A DNA stretch of 59,599 nt from an archaeon (GCA_016550425.1 JABXGS010000076.1:1-59599); one strand, 5' to 3'. Shown: positions 8,599 through 17,288, numbered from the stretch's first letter. The notes: generated from the letters alone by a model not told the origin. Translations and numbers: made by a program.

Positions 8599-9231
8599 AT
8601 GGCAAAATTCTGGGAAAAGCTCTTTCCGAAAAAACCTGAACCGAAAGAAGATACCATTGCACGAATTCACCGGGTTACCGATAAACTTGAAGTCCGTGGT
8701 CGACAGTATGAAACCAAGGCTAAGGATTCACGGATTAAAGCAATCCGCTATGTTCGACGTGGAGATCGTAAGGCTGCCAAACTTCAACTCCGTCGACGCC
8801 AACGCTATCTTCGGAAAGCTCGATTAATCGAACAAGAAATCGACTTGATGGAACGTGGTGTGGAAGCCATCGATCAAGCACGCGGTGAAACAGAAGTAAT
8901 CGGTGCCTTGAAAGGCATTGGTTCCGAGTTGGAAAATCTTCGAGAAACCGCTTCTCCTGAGGTTGCTCGCGAAGTGATTCTGGAAACTCAAGCACTCATT
9001 GAGGAAGCCGAAGCTACTGAAGAGATTCTTGGTCTGGGTCTCGAAGATGAAGAAATGGATGCCGAAGTCGATGCAGAGCTTGAAGACATTGAAACCATGA
9101 TTGCCCTAGAAGAAGCCGGGCAATTACCTGCCGTGCCTGAAGGCGAAGAAGAGCTCCTCGAAACATCCGAGGAAAGACGCGAACGCACAAAACGCGAACT
9201 CGAACGCCTGAAAAAGGAAGTCAAAGAATAA
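8599..9231 (+). CDS. ESCRT-III (Snf7 family) protein, Vps20/32/60-like
   Basis: 210 residues of charged alpha-helix. It shows the Snf7 core: K-L-E-V-R-G-R-Q-Y-E with K-A-x-D-S-R, then A-A-K-L-Q-L-R-R-R-Q, a second helical stretch, and a strongly acidic C-terminal half ending in a LPAVPE motif typical of the Snf7/CHMP4 branch, then a basic-acidic final helix. It begins 4 bases after the first ESCRT-III gene, with a strong AAAGGAGGAGG ribosome binding site inside the end of that gene, so the two are translationally linked. A pair of one Vps2/24/46-like and one Vps20/32/60-like gene is the usual Asgard arrangement. Orthology at branch level is an inference. Confidence 0.78.
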   Translation: MAKFWEKLFPKKPEPKEDTIARIHRVTDKLEVRGRQYETKAKDSRIKAIRYVRRGDRKAAKLQLRRRQRYLRKARLIEQEIDLMERGVEAIDQARGETEVIGALKGIGSELENLRETASPEVAREVILETQALIEEAEATEEILGLGLEDEEMDAEVDAELEDIETMIALEEAGQLPAVPEGEEELLETSEERRERTKRELERLKKEVKE

Positions 9232-9275
9232 CACTGCCGACCATCAGACACACCCAATGAGTCAATTGTGGCTTC

Positions 9276-10742
9276 CTAGACTTGTCGTCTTCGAAGGTCA
9301 CGAATCTGCGCTTCGACTAGGTACAGTTCTTGGGTGAGGGAACGATACTGTTTGAAGAATTTTTCATCGGACAGTTTTCCTTCCTCAAACTGTTTCTTCA
9401 ATAGTTCCATTGTCGACTCGATACTAAACCGCTGTTGTTCCAGTTGAAAAACAGGGTCACGCTCCAAACCATCAGAAGGTGAAAATCGAGGATAATACCC
9501 CTCAGGATAAGGATACGGTTTAGGCCCATCTACTTGATCTCTATTATCTTGGTCTTCAGGAGAAACGGCGTAATTAATCAGTTGATCCAACTCATCGCGG
9601 AGTAAGGTAACATCCACTTTAAGATTCAAAATTCGTAATGACCCAGATGTTGTCACAAGGCTATGATCTGAAAAACTGGTAGCCAAATTGATGGCATCAG
9701 GGGTTTCTTCCAAAATTTTAGAAGGACCACCAAGTTTCAGCTCTTCAGTTTCTGTGGTGATACAGAGCCGTCGGCGAATCCGTCCTTGAAGTTCAATTTC
9801 TCGAATTTCTGTAAGTGGAAGCGTGTGCACGACGCGGATTTCTTTGTTGAAAAAGCCCTTACGCCCAAGAAATAGGAGGCGCCGTGAGGTGATGAATAAG
9901 ATGCCGTTACTCATTCCCTCATTTGCTTCCGTTTTATTCAAATTGACTGGCTGGATGGCTGCAACCGGCCTTTCATTTTCAAGAATCGGTAAATGCTCAA
10001 TGTGATCATCGAAAAGTTTGTGCCATTCAGCAATCTGTGTCAAACGTGCCTCAATCGTAGCCAGTTTCACATCTAATCCGTTGACTAAGTCTCGACAATA
10101 GGCTTGGTAATCCGCCACGTCTTCTTGAATTGCTTCAATTAATCCCGCCAGAAGGGGAAAATCTGTAATGGTCCATCGTTCAGGATGCATAAATCGAGCT
10201 TTACTTGGCCGGTGGCGTTCCACGACATTCCGAGCCCGAAAGAGAATGCGATCATGGACGCTTGGCAAATCGGTCTTCATCAAGTCAAGGAGTTCTTTTT
10301 CAACCTCAGGATCATGCAAAAAACTCGCAGTCCGAAGCTCCCGGATTCGCCAACGCAATATCCGTAATCGTGCTGCAAATCCAGCTAATAGCTCGTGGCC
10401 TGTTCGTAATCGGTAATAGGTGGTACGAAAGCGACCCACTAGCTCTTGACGCATATTATGAATGGGTACAATCTCTTCAGATCCGCAATTGGGGCATAGG
10501 TATACTCGACGCGTCGCCAACTGTGCGGGTTCTTCACATTCTGTGCAAATCCAGCCGCCTTCTTCTTGCTCTTCGATGTTGTCGGGTCCACACCTGGGGC
10601 AAGTATAGAATTCGCTGAGGTCTTGGCGCGAACAAGGAAGGCAAAAGACCTGTCCACATTCTTTGCAATAGCGTTCGGCCATATTGATGTGGCAGGATGG
10701 ACAGAAACCACTGTTTTTTGGATCCACCGCTGGCTGGGACAT
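9276..10742 (-). CDS. Multi-zinc-ribbon protein with a PH/GLUE-like segment
   Basis: About 488 residues from ATG 10742 (AAAGG just upstream; an earlier in-frame start at 10769 is less likely). The first 100 residues hold five or six CxxC pairs (FCPSC, YCKEC, FCLPC, YTCPRC, WICTEC, YLCPNC), so two to three zinc ribbons. A helical middle follows. Around residues 290-360 is a beta-rich stretch with the layout G-I-L-F-I-T-S-R-R-L-L-F-L-G, then T-L-P-L-T-E-I-R-E-I-E, which resembles GRAM/PH folds including the GLUE domain of Vps36. The C-terminus is coiled (SIESTMELLKKQFEEG). It is convergent with the ESCRT-III pair, 45 bases away. The ESCRT link is inference. Confidence 0.6.
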   Translation of the reverse strand: MSQPAVDPKNSGFCPSCHINMAERYCKECGQVFCLPCSRQDLSEFYTCPRCGPDNIEEQEEGGWICTECEEPAQLATRRVYLCPNCGSEEIVPIHNMRQELVGRFRTTYYRLRTGHELLAGFAARLRILRWRIRELRTASFLHDPEVEKELLDLMKTDLPSVHDRILFRARNVVERHRPSKARFMHPERWTITDFPLLAGLIEAIQEDVADYQAYCRDLVNGLDVKLATIEARLTQIAEWHKLFDDHIEHLPILENERPVAAIQPVNLNKTEANEGMSNGILFITSRRLLFLGRKGFFNKEIRVVHTLPLTEIREIELQGRIRRRLCITTETEELKLGGPSKILEETPDAINLATSFSDHSLVTTSGSLRILNLKVDVTLLRDELDQLINYAVSPEDQDNRDQVDGPKPYPYPEGYYPRFSPSDGLERDPVFQLEQQRFSIESTMELLKKQFEEGKLSDEKFFKQYRSLTQELYLVEAQIRDLRRRQV

Positions 10743-10873
10743 GAACCTTTCGTCGATTGAGCGACACATATACTTTTCTTAAATCCGTAAAACAGGCTTA
10801 AACGTCGATGAAAATGGCTCTCTTTCCGACTTAAATCCTGGAGATAGCGCGCAACACTGTTAATCGGTCATTT

Positions 10874-11584
10874 CTATGAGGTCTTAATCATGACAATCTG
10901 GCGATTTAAAGGGAGCGAAACGTTGTAGACTCTGACTTTGTTCAGCTGGGTTTTTCGTAAGCCGCGGTGGGCATGACCGTGGATAGCAATGTTGGGTGCA
11001 TGGCGTTTAAGGAGCTCTTCAACGCGATGACTACCCATTTGGGCGTAGTCCCTTTGGAGTTCCCCTTTCAAAGTCGCATAAGTCGAAGTATAATGGGTGA
11101 GTAAAATACTGAACGAACTAATTCTCTTGGCTTCCTCAAGAAGAGAATCCAGAGTGTTCACCCTTTCTGTATATATTTCTCGGATGCCAGTGATATTTCG
11201 TGATTGCCAGAATGTAGGGTGGTCAAGCACTCCTCGGCTGCCCACAATTGAAACTTTTTTTCCACGAATTGTAAGAGTCATCAACTCATCGTCAAGAAAA
11301 GTAATAATGCCTTCTCCTTGAGCTCGTAATGTGTCTTGAATCGAATCGTACTCGTCATTCCCGAAGCATGCAACTATTGGGCAGTCAAGCTTCGCTTCAA
11401 CCAATTTATTTAGAATGGGCTGAAAGCTTCGTAGATTGCCACGATTGACTAAATCACCAGCAAGTAGAAAGAGGTCCAGCTTCGATTGTAATTGTCGTAA
11501 TGATTTGATGAATAATCCCTGATATTGGGGCCAATGAATATCACTGGTGGCAGCGATTCGCAGCCTTTTTTTCTCTCCTGTCAA
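10874..11584 (-). CDS. Calcineurin-like metallophosphoesterase
   Basis: 236 residues with the full metal-ligand set of the family: T-S-D-I-H-W near the N-terminus, L-L-A-G-D-L-V-N, F-G-N-D-E (the G-N-D/H motif), a later T-H-Y, and H-G-H-A-H near the C-terminus. These coordinate two metals for phosphoester hydrolysis; substrate unknown. The start is TTG at 11584, overlapping the stop of the upstream UbiA-type gene by four bases, which implies one transcript and coupled translation. An archaeal lipid-phosphate or nucleotide substrate could be guessed from that pairing, but nothing in the sequence proves it. Confidence 0.8.
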   Translation of the reverse strand: MTGEKKRLRIAATSDIHWPQYQGLFIKSLRQLQSKLDLFLLAGDLVNRGNLRSFQPILNKLVEAKLDCPIVACFGNDEYDSIQDTLRAQGEGIITFLDDELMTLTIRGKKVSIVGSRGVLDHPTFWQSRNITGIREIYTERVNTLDSLLEEAKRISSFSILLTHYTSTYATLKGELQRDYAQMGSHRVEELLKRHAPNIAIHGHAHRGLRKTQLNKVRVYNVSLPLNRQIVMIKTS

Positions 11585-12498
11585 ATAATGATGAAGATGG
11601 ATCCAAGCAGAAAGTTCAATAATCCCAGGTATGCTCCAATTTTATCAAAGAAACTAGCTCGGCTAGCGTTTTCTTCTGGGTTGCGTAAAATAAGGAACCC
11701 TGATATTCCTACACAAATTGACCCAGGAATTAAGAGAATCAGATAAAGGGGACCTATCCAATTCCAGCTCAGAAGGGTAACAAGCCATGGTATGCAGAAG
11801 CCAATGATTCCAATTGCATTACAGATTGCTGCAAGAATTGCCGCTCTTTGAACCCCGTATTTACGAGCAATGGTTTTAACATCCCGTAATGCATCGCCTT
11901 CGACATCTTCAATTCCTTTAATTATCTCTCGACCCTGTAAGACGCTCGCGGCAGTAATGAAATAGACAAAGATGACGGGGGGAATAAAAAGAAAGGTCAC
12001 CAAGGATCCATAAAAGAGACCAAAGGCGAAACTTATTGCCACAGTGAAGTTCCCCCAGATTCCCATCACTTTTCCCTTTGCCGCATACAGCAGTCCAACA
12101 AGTGCAAACAGAGCCACAATTGCCAAGGTCCAGAGTCCGATAAACGAGAATGGCACAGTCAAGAGGGAAAAGAGCAGTGAAAGGAGAATGAGAATCACCG
12201 TCCACATCTTAGCTTGTTTTATACTGATTTGTCCGCTGGGTAAAGGACGATCTGGACGGTTCACCTTGTCTACTTCTAAATCGTAAATATCATTTACCAC
12301 GTTACCTGCGGCTGCCATGAAAATATAGGTTAGAGCGGTTAGGATTAGCACAATAAAGAGCTCAGGAATTGTCCACCGCACCAATCCGAAATTCACGATA
12401 ATGAAATAGTTTGTTGTGAGAATACCAATAATCGCAGTTAGGCTACCGAAGAGCGGATTAGCGGGGCGCATTATTGTGAGAAATGGCTTCACTTTCAT
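11581..12498 (-). CDS. Digeranylgeranylglyceryl phosphate synthase (UbiA family)
   Basis: About 305 residues with eight or nine predicted membrane helices. The first aspartate-rich motif N-V-V-N-D-I-Y-D-L-E-V-D and the following NRPDRPLPSG are the standard UbiA signature as found in archaeal DGGGP synthases; the second motif appears as D-V-E-G-D. The enzyme adds the second geranylgeranyl chain to GGGP, making the archaeal ether-lipid core in the membrane. Start chosen at ATG 12498 (MKVKPFLTIMRP); GTG 12507 is an alternative. It is the first gene of a two-gene operon with the metallophosphoesterase. Confidence 0.85.
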   Translation of the reverse strand: MKVKPFLTIMRPANPLFGSLTAIIGILTTNYFIIVNFGLVRWTIPELFIVLILTALTYIFMAAAGNVVNDIYDLEVDKVNRPDRPLPSGQISIKQAKMWTVILILLSLLFSLLTVPFSFIGLWTLAIVALFALVGLLYAAKGKVMGIWGNFTVAISFAFGLFYGSLVTFLFIPPVIFVYFITAASVLQGREIIKGIEDVEGDALRDVKTIARKYGVQRAAILAAICNAIGIIGFCIPWLVTLLSWNWIGPLYLILLIPGSICVGISGFLILRNPEENASRASFFDKIGAYLGLLNFLLGSIFIII

Positions 12499-12676
12499 GG
12501 TCAACACTCACAGTAAAATGAGCATTAACGTTTATTGTTTAAATAGGAAACGGCAAGCAGGAAGAATCCACGCGAATACTTTCAGTGACCTCTCTGCATC
12601 GTGTCTGTCTATTAAAACAGATAATCACGAATACCTAAAAAAAGGGTAGAACCCGCAACGAATACGGGGAAACGGC

Positions 12677-13666
12677 TTGTCGGACGAAAGTTCACCATAC
12701 AATTTCGAATCGCACCATGCAACCGGCTTGCTCCAGCTAGGCTATCTAGTTCAAAATCAACAAACTCATCCATTTTCAATCACTCTTCAAGATCTATCCA
12801 ATCTCTTTGTCGTAGGTCGACGGGCGAAGGACATTTACTTCAACCTGCTGATTCAACTCTGTGATGAACACCGAATTCCAATACTCGTCATTAAAGGATA
12901 CCCTTCAGAAGGTCTCGAAGAACAGGTCTGTGAATGTCCCTTTTGGCATCTCGACCTTGAAAAGGACGCCATTTCGTTCAACGCACTCGATATTGCGAAG
13001 GAACAGCATCCTTCACGACAGATTAGTATCCTCATCAGTCTATTCGAGGCATTTAGCCCCCTTTCACCAACTGCTCGAAACCTGTTCCATGTAATAATCT
13101 GGAAGACAATTATATCCGCTTCAAAACCTACCCTTGAATACCTCCAAACCACCCTTCCCTTTTATCAACATCATAACGCCTCCTACGAGGAAATCCGCGG
13201 ATTACTCCAAGCCATCCCCCATCAACTCCTCAATAGGAACTACGACAATGTCACCTTATCTAAACTTCAATATCTACCCACTATTATATCCGCAAACGAT
13301 ACACCAACCACCACGTTCGCAATAAACATGTTACTCCTTAAACTCCTTGCTAACCAAAACCAACATCTTCCAGCACTCTTTTTAGTAGATCCACCACCAC
13401 TAAGCCCACAATTATTCCACTGGCTCTATACACGCTACAGGGCAACCAAAAGCTCTTTGGTGATTTTTCAAACCAAAGACAAACAACTTAACCCCCCATT
13501 ACAACAGAGCGAAAATTTCATTCTTACAAGTACTTCTGATGAATCACCCTCCGTGCTCCATACACAACTTACAGAACAAGAACTCCACTTTCTAAACCTT
13601 AACAACGACCAAGTCGCTGTGCGGCTTCGCAGCGAACCTGCCACTCGGTTCATCACAATCTTCTGA
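12677..13666 (+). CDS. Degenerate HerA/VirB4-like ATPase-fold protein lacking a Walker A motif
   Basis: 329 residues starting with TTG (GGGGA nine bases upstream). The order of segments recalls HerA/VirB4 ATPases: a strand plus helix at residues about 45-70 (NLFVVGRRAKDIYFNLLIQL) where the P-loop would be, then I-P-I-L-V-I-K-G-Y, a segment F-W-H-L-D-L-E...I-S-F-N-A-L-D-I like the strand that follows in HerA, and A-L-F-L-V-D-P-P-P near residue 235 where Walker B would be. The P-loop glycines and K-S/T are absent (GRRAKD), so nucleotide hydrolysis is unlikely. Unknown function. Lone plus-strand gene between minus-strand operons. Confidence 0.5.
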   Translation: MSDESSPYNFESHHATGLLQLGYLVQNQQTHPFSITLQDLSNLFVVGRRAKDIYFNLLIQLCDEHRIPILVIKGYPSEGLEEQVCECPFWHLDLEKDAISFNALDIAKEQHPSRQISILISLFEAFSPLSPTARNLFHVIIWKTIISASKPTLEYLQTTLPFYQHHNASYEEIRGLLQAIPHQLLNRNYDNVTLSKLQYLPTIISANDTPTTTFAINMLLLKLLANQNQHLPALFLVDPPPLSPQLFHWLYTRYRATKSSLVIFQTKDKQLNPPLQQSENFILTSTSDESPSVLHTQLTEQELHFLNLNNDQVAVRLRSEPATRFITIF

Positions 13667-13698
13667 TGAAATAGAAAAACCGTAAATCTTCTTGAAAC

Positions 13699-13899
13699 TC
13701 ACTTAAGGGCGCTCATTTTTTCATCGATGCGGGAAATAAGTTCTTGGTTGCCCAAGCGCTCATACATCGACCGGGCTTGTGCATAGAGGTCTTTTGCCTG
13801 GGATTTTTCACCAATTGACGCATGGTGGTCTGCTAGCTCTTCCAAGTTCTGTCCCTTCTTTTGGAAATAGGCACCCATCTGATCGCTTGGTTTCGACAA
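13699..13899 (-). CDS. Small TPR-like helical protein
   Basis: 66 residues beginning at TTG 13899 with a strong AGGAGGGGTGA ribosome binding site. The sequence holds two helix pairs with TPR-like spacing: L-E-E-L-A-D-H-H-A-S-I-G-E, then A-K-D-L-Y-A-Q-A-R-S-M-Y-E-R-L-G. It could be a single tetratricopeptide unit or a small adaptor. It lies downstream of the AspRS gene on the same strand with about 70 bases between, so may share its transcript. Function unknown. Confidence 0.6.
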   Translation of the reverse strand: MSKPSDQMGAYFQKKGQNLEELADHHASIGEKSQAKDLYAQARSMYERLGNQELISRIDEKMSALK

Positions 13900-13967
13900 A
13901 GAATCACCCCTCCTATATTCATATGCTGTGCTTATTGAACTTAACTACTAATCACCGTTTCACAACT

Positions 13968-15335
13968 TCAAGGTACCAATCGTGTTCGGTCTCGTGGAAA
14001 TAGGACCACTTCACGAATATTAGAGTAACCAAGCATTTGCATTGTTAATCGTTCGATGCCAATTGCTAACCCTCCATGGGGTGGTGCCCCATATTTGAAA
14101 GGCTCAACATAAAATGCAAATGTAGCTAGGTTCAATCCTGCTTCCTTAAGCTTGTGAATTAACAAGTCATATTGGTGAACCCGTTGGCTGCCGGTTGTAA
14201 CCTCCATTCCCCGATAAATCAGATCAAATCCATGAGTGAGTGTGGGGTCAGATTCTAAGGGCATTGTATAGAACGGTCGAATTGCAGTCGGATACCGCGT
14301 GAGAAAGAAGAATTCTTCTCCAGTGTTCTTTTTCACATGTTGGTAGAGTGTTTCTTCACCTTCGCTGGGAATATCAGAATCGGGAGGCAGGTCAAATCCT
14401 TCTTCGCGTAGAATCTCAAGGGCCTCTCGAACTTCAATCCGCTTAATCGGAATTCTTGGAACCTTTATGTCTGCCCCGAGTTCATTGAGTTCCTCCGAAC
14501 ATTCCTTCTTCACTGCCTTGAACGTATTAACGAGCATTTGCTCTTCAAGACGCATGACATCTTCCTCATCTTGAATCCAAGCCATCTCATAATCAAAACT
14601 TGTATATTCATTCAAGTGTCGCGGGGTGTTATGCTTTTCCGCGCGATAGACAGGAGCCACCTCGTAGACCCGGTCAAAACCTGCAACGAGGCTGAGCTGC
14701 TTATAAAACTGCGGGCTTTGCGCTAGGAATGCCTTCCGCTCAAAATACTTCACCTCAAACAAGTCAGCTCCTCCCTCAGTTGCTGTAGCTACGATTTTCG
14801 GAGTATGAATTTCCCGAAATCCCTGCTCCTCGAGGAACTTACGCATGTGAGAAACGGTGAAGTGCTGAACCTTAAAAAGACGTTGTGCCTCGATACGGCG
14901 TAAATCCATGACACGATTGTCGAATCGGGTTCCGATATCCGCTTCAACCTTTCCCGATGTATCCAATGGTAAGGTTGCAGGAGCAGAATTGACTAACAGA
15001 ATCTGCGTGGGAATTAATTCAACCCCTCGTTGCGCTTGTTTTTCCGCCTTCACTTGACCTTTGATAACCACTGCATACTCGTTATCTAATTTATCCAGCA
15101 TCTCAAGAAGTTCGGGAGACGATTTCGCATGTGGAAATGTACACTGCGTGATTCCCTCTCGATCACGGACTAGAAGAAAGCTAATCTTGCCCAAGCGGCG
15201 AATTCGCTGTACCCATCCGGCAATCGTGATTTCTTGGCCTGCCATCTTCGGAGCAAGTTCGCTAGAATAGTGGGTTCGTTGAAGAGGTCCGAGACCAGTG
15301 TTTTTCGGGGCTTTCGATTTTGGTGTAATCATCAT
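13968..15335 (-). CDS. aspS: Aspartyl-tRNA synthetase (archaeal type)
   Basis: 455 residues, class IIb. The N-terminal OB-fold anticodon-binding domain (AGWVQRIRRLGKISFLLVRD, residues about 40-60) leads into the catalytic core with motif 2 (Y-E-V-A-P-V-Y-R-A-E, R-H-L-N-E-Y-T) and motif 3 (G-G-L-A-I-G-I-E-R-L). Length and the lack of the bacterial GAD insert match the archaeal group, which may charge both tRNA-Asp and tRNA-Asn in species lacking AsnRS; I cannot decide that here. AGGAG lies just before the double ATG at 15335/15332. Lies in a minus-strand run with the HD, Roadblock, gelsolin-like and SerRS genes. Confidence 0.92.
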   Translation of the reverse strand: MMITPKSKAPKNTGLGPLQRTHYSSELAPKMAGQEITIAGWVQRIRRLGKISFLLVRDREGITQCTFPHAKSSPELLEMLDKLDNEYAVVIKGQVKAEKQAQRGVELIPTQILLVNSAPATLPLDTSGKVEADIGTRFDNRVMDLRRIEAQRLFKVQHFTVSHMRKFLEEQGFREIHTPKIVATATEGGADLFEVKYFERKAFLAQSPQFYKQLSLVAGFDRVYEVAPVYRAEKHNTPRHLNEYTSFDYEMAWIQDEEDVMRLEEQMLVNTFKAVKKECSEELNELGADIKVPRIPIKRIEVREALEILREEGFDLPPDSDIPSEGEETLYQHVKKNTGEEFFFLTRYPTAIRPFYTMPLESDPTLTHGFDLIYRGMEVTTGSQRVHQYDLLIHKLKEAGLNLATFAFYVEPFKYGAPPHGGLAIGIERLTMQMLGYSNIREVVLFPRDRTRLVP

Positions 15336-15396
15336 CTACTCCTGCGGTTTCTCAGTCGATGCGTGTCTTAAACGTTTCTTTCTTATGCTCACTAAG

Positions 15397-15975
15397 CTAG
15401 GACGCGAATATCTCTTGGAGCTCTTTAATGAACTCGTTTGCTTGGGGAATTTGGAGCTCGACAACTGTTCTTTCGGCATGATCAATAAAAGATTGGAAAA
15501 TCTTTGCAGGAAACCCGGACTTTACTAACTGTGCGGCATGTAGCGTGGTTGCCAAGCGATCTGCAACCTCAACCAAACGTGCCTCTATTGAGCTCCCTTT
15601 GCGATACTGTGACCACGCATCAACTATTGGGGTTCGGGAATGTTTTGGAAGATGAGCAACAATTTGTTGCATCGCTGAGTCCTCAGCCTTCTCTTTCGCT
15701 TCACGGATTCCAGGGTCCACTCCTTGTGCACTGATTGGAATATCACCAATTTCTGCTTCGGGAAGATCATGAATTAATGCCATTAAGAGCAACTGGTTCA
15801 AATTCACTTTTTCTTTTGCTTGCAAAGCCAACAGATATGCTAGAATGGCAGTGGTATGTGAATGAGCCGCAACATTTTCTACACTTGATGGTGGAACGCC
15901 TCTGAGCAACCAACCCATTCGTGGAACACGTTTCAGATTATCACAAATGATGAGAAATTGAAATAGCGTCATCAC
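15397..15975 (-). CDS. HD-domain hydrolase (YfbR/HDDC2-like)
   Basis: 192 residues. The metal-binding set of the HD superfamily is visible: H-S-H-T-T, then A-L-I-H-D-L-P-E-A-E-I-G-D-I, and a later D in V-E-V-A-D-R-L-A-T. The opening K-R-V-P-R-M-G-W-L-L-R-G-V is typical of the HD_3 group, which includes 5'-deoxynucleotidases such as YfbR. It probably removes phosphate from deoxynucleoside monophosphates. GTG 15975 or ATG 15972 may start it. It sits between the Roadblock and AspRS genes on the same strand; the gap to Roadblock is about 30 bases. Confidence 0.78.
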   Translation of the reverse strand: MMTLFQFLIICDNLKRVPRMGWLLRGVPPSSVENVAAHSHTTAILAYLLALQAKEKVNLNQLLLMALIHDLPEAEIGDIPISAQGVDPGIREAKEKAEDSAMQQIVAHLPKHSRTPIVDAWSQYRKGSSIEARLVEVADRLATTLHAAQLVKSGFPAKIFQSFIDHAERTVVELQIPQANEFIKELQEIFAS

Positions 15976-16007
15976 TCATACTAAGGGGTGCTTCTTGAAA
16001 AAAAGCC

Positions 16008-16406
16008 TCACTTTTTAGCGAATAACCCTGCAATTTCTCGCCCAAAGTGTCGGAAGACGGAGACCACGTGTCCCAATGACTCGATTTTAACGCCAGCACC
16101 AATAAGCACTAAGGGTCCTGCGTCAGTGACGACGATAATTCCTTTTTCCCCGCGGACAATGAGTTCGAATAAAGGTTCAAAAGCTAATTTTTGGACAGCT
16201 TCAATGCCCGTTTGTAATAAGACCGCCGAAATTGCTGAGAGTAGATCTGGGTCAATATCGACACCTTTCGTTGAACTGAATGCTACTCGGCGTCCAGCTT
16301 TGGTGACCACTGCCAGCGTTTCAAGTTCGGTATATAATGTGATTTCACGTAAGTACATTGCTAACTGTTTGGCTTCTTCTTCACTCATAGCAAATTGCTG
16401 CATCAT
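16008..16406 (-). CDS. Roadblock/LC7 domain protein
   Basis: 132 residues, a single Roadblock/LC7 fold. The order is an N-terminal helix, L-A-V-V-T-K-A-G-R-R-V-A-F strand pair, a helix with D-I-D-P-D-L-L-S-A-I-S-A-V, a strand L-F-E-L-I-V-R-G-E-K-G-I-I-V-V and a last strand pair with G-P-L-V-L-I-G-A-G, then a C-terminal helix. Family members act as dimeric platforms and regulators of small GTPases (MglB, Ragulator) or of dynein. GAGGGG precedes the double ATG at 16406. Its stop-start spacing to the gelsolin-like gene upstream is 15 bases, so the two are very likely co-transcribed. Confidence 0.78.
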   Translation of the reverse strand: MMQQFAMSEEEAKQLAMYLREITLYTELETLAVVTKAGRRVAFSSTKGVDIDPDLLSAISAVLLQTGIEAVQKLAFEPLFELIVRGEKGIIVVTDAGPLVLIGAGVKIESLGHVVSVFRHFGREIAGLFAKK

Positions 16407-16421
16407 ATCCCCTCGCTATTC

Positions 16422-17288
16422 CTATGATTTCTGTCGACCCTTTTCACTTCGAGATGCTTCGATAAGTTCAGTGATTTGTCGAGCCATTTCTTCCTTTACA
16501 GTTTCTTTTTCGTGGAGGTATTCTTCTTCCTCTAAATGCTTGAGGAATTCGATGGCTAATACTTGTCCGCTTTTAATTACAACCCGCGGTGTATATCCTT
16601 GAGCAAATACGGTACCTTCTGGTAGGGAATCAATGCGTTGTAGTTTCTGGGTTTTTGTGGTTTTGCCTAATACGCTGGTTGATTCTTCAGTTATTCCAAA
16701 CGCATCATATCCAATTAAAACGAATTCTCGTCGGAAGCCAGGAATAGGTTCTAGTTTTTCAACTTGTTCAATGATATCGGAGGGTGGATGAGGAACTTGA
16801 ACAGGTTGGCGATCTGGTTTTCGTGTTGCAGAAACAACGACTTCTCGATAATCTGAAGGCTTAACTTCCTGAACCCCTGCTGGTTTTGGAGGAGCAGATA
16901 CGTGACCTGGAGCTTCTCTGGGCATTGGAGGTGCTGCTGGTGGCGCTTCTTTGATTCCTTCGTCGAGTTTCTTTGATAATGGTAATCCCATTGATTCAAG
17001 GAATTTCGAGCCTTCCTGCCCTTCATCTTCTGAGATAATTTTATAGACAAGTCCACGCTGATCCCTAATTCCCGATGCACGACGAGCAGCAATGAATTTG
17101 CGACGAACAGGGGCTTCGGTGCCTTTCCATATCCAGATAAGACGTTCTTCATCATCGATGATGATGAGTACTTCATCTCCTTTCATATGGGTCTTCGCTG
17201 GAGCACCATCGGTGATTTGAACTGTCTCACCGGTATCAACGACGCGGAGCATCACTAATTCTCTAGGCACGCAGGTCACCAACCCCAA
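16422..17288 (-). CDS. Gelsolin-like domain protein with proline-rich linker
   Basis: Up to 288 residues. Residues about 12-101 follow the gelsolin repeat: K-G-D-E-V-L-I-I-I-D-D, L-I-W-I-W-K-G-T-E-A, F-I-A-A-R-R-A, V-Y-K-I-I-S-E-D-E-G-Q-E and S-K-F-L-E-S-M, equal to the family's GDVYLLD..-VWxGKxA-..-ALxxA-..-xxQGxE-..-F. A linker rich in P and A (about 114-150) leads to a second, beta-rich domain (about 165-250) and a charged C-terminal helix. Gelsolin domains bind and sever actin with calcium; Asgard gelsolins that act on actin are known. The listed start is TTG 17288; GTG 17270 (GGTGA just upstream) is equally good. Followed by the Roadblock gene. Confidence 0.68.
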   Translation of the reverse strand: MGLVTCVPRELVMLRVVDTGETVQITDGAPAKTHMKGDEVLIIIDDEERLIWIWKGTEAPVRRKFIAARRASGIRDQRGLVYKIISEDEGQEGSKFLESMGLPLSKKLDEGIKEAPPAAPPMPREAPGHVSAPPKPAGVQEVKPSDYREVVVSATRKPDRQPVQVPHPPSDIIEQVEKLEPIPGFRREFVLIGYDAFGITEESTSVLGKTTKTQKLQRIDSLPEGTVFAQGYTPRVVIKSGQVLAIEFLKHLEEEEYLHEKETVKEEMARQITELIEASRSEKGRQKS

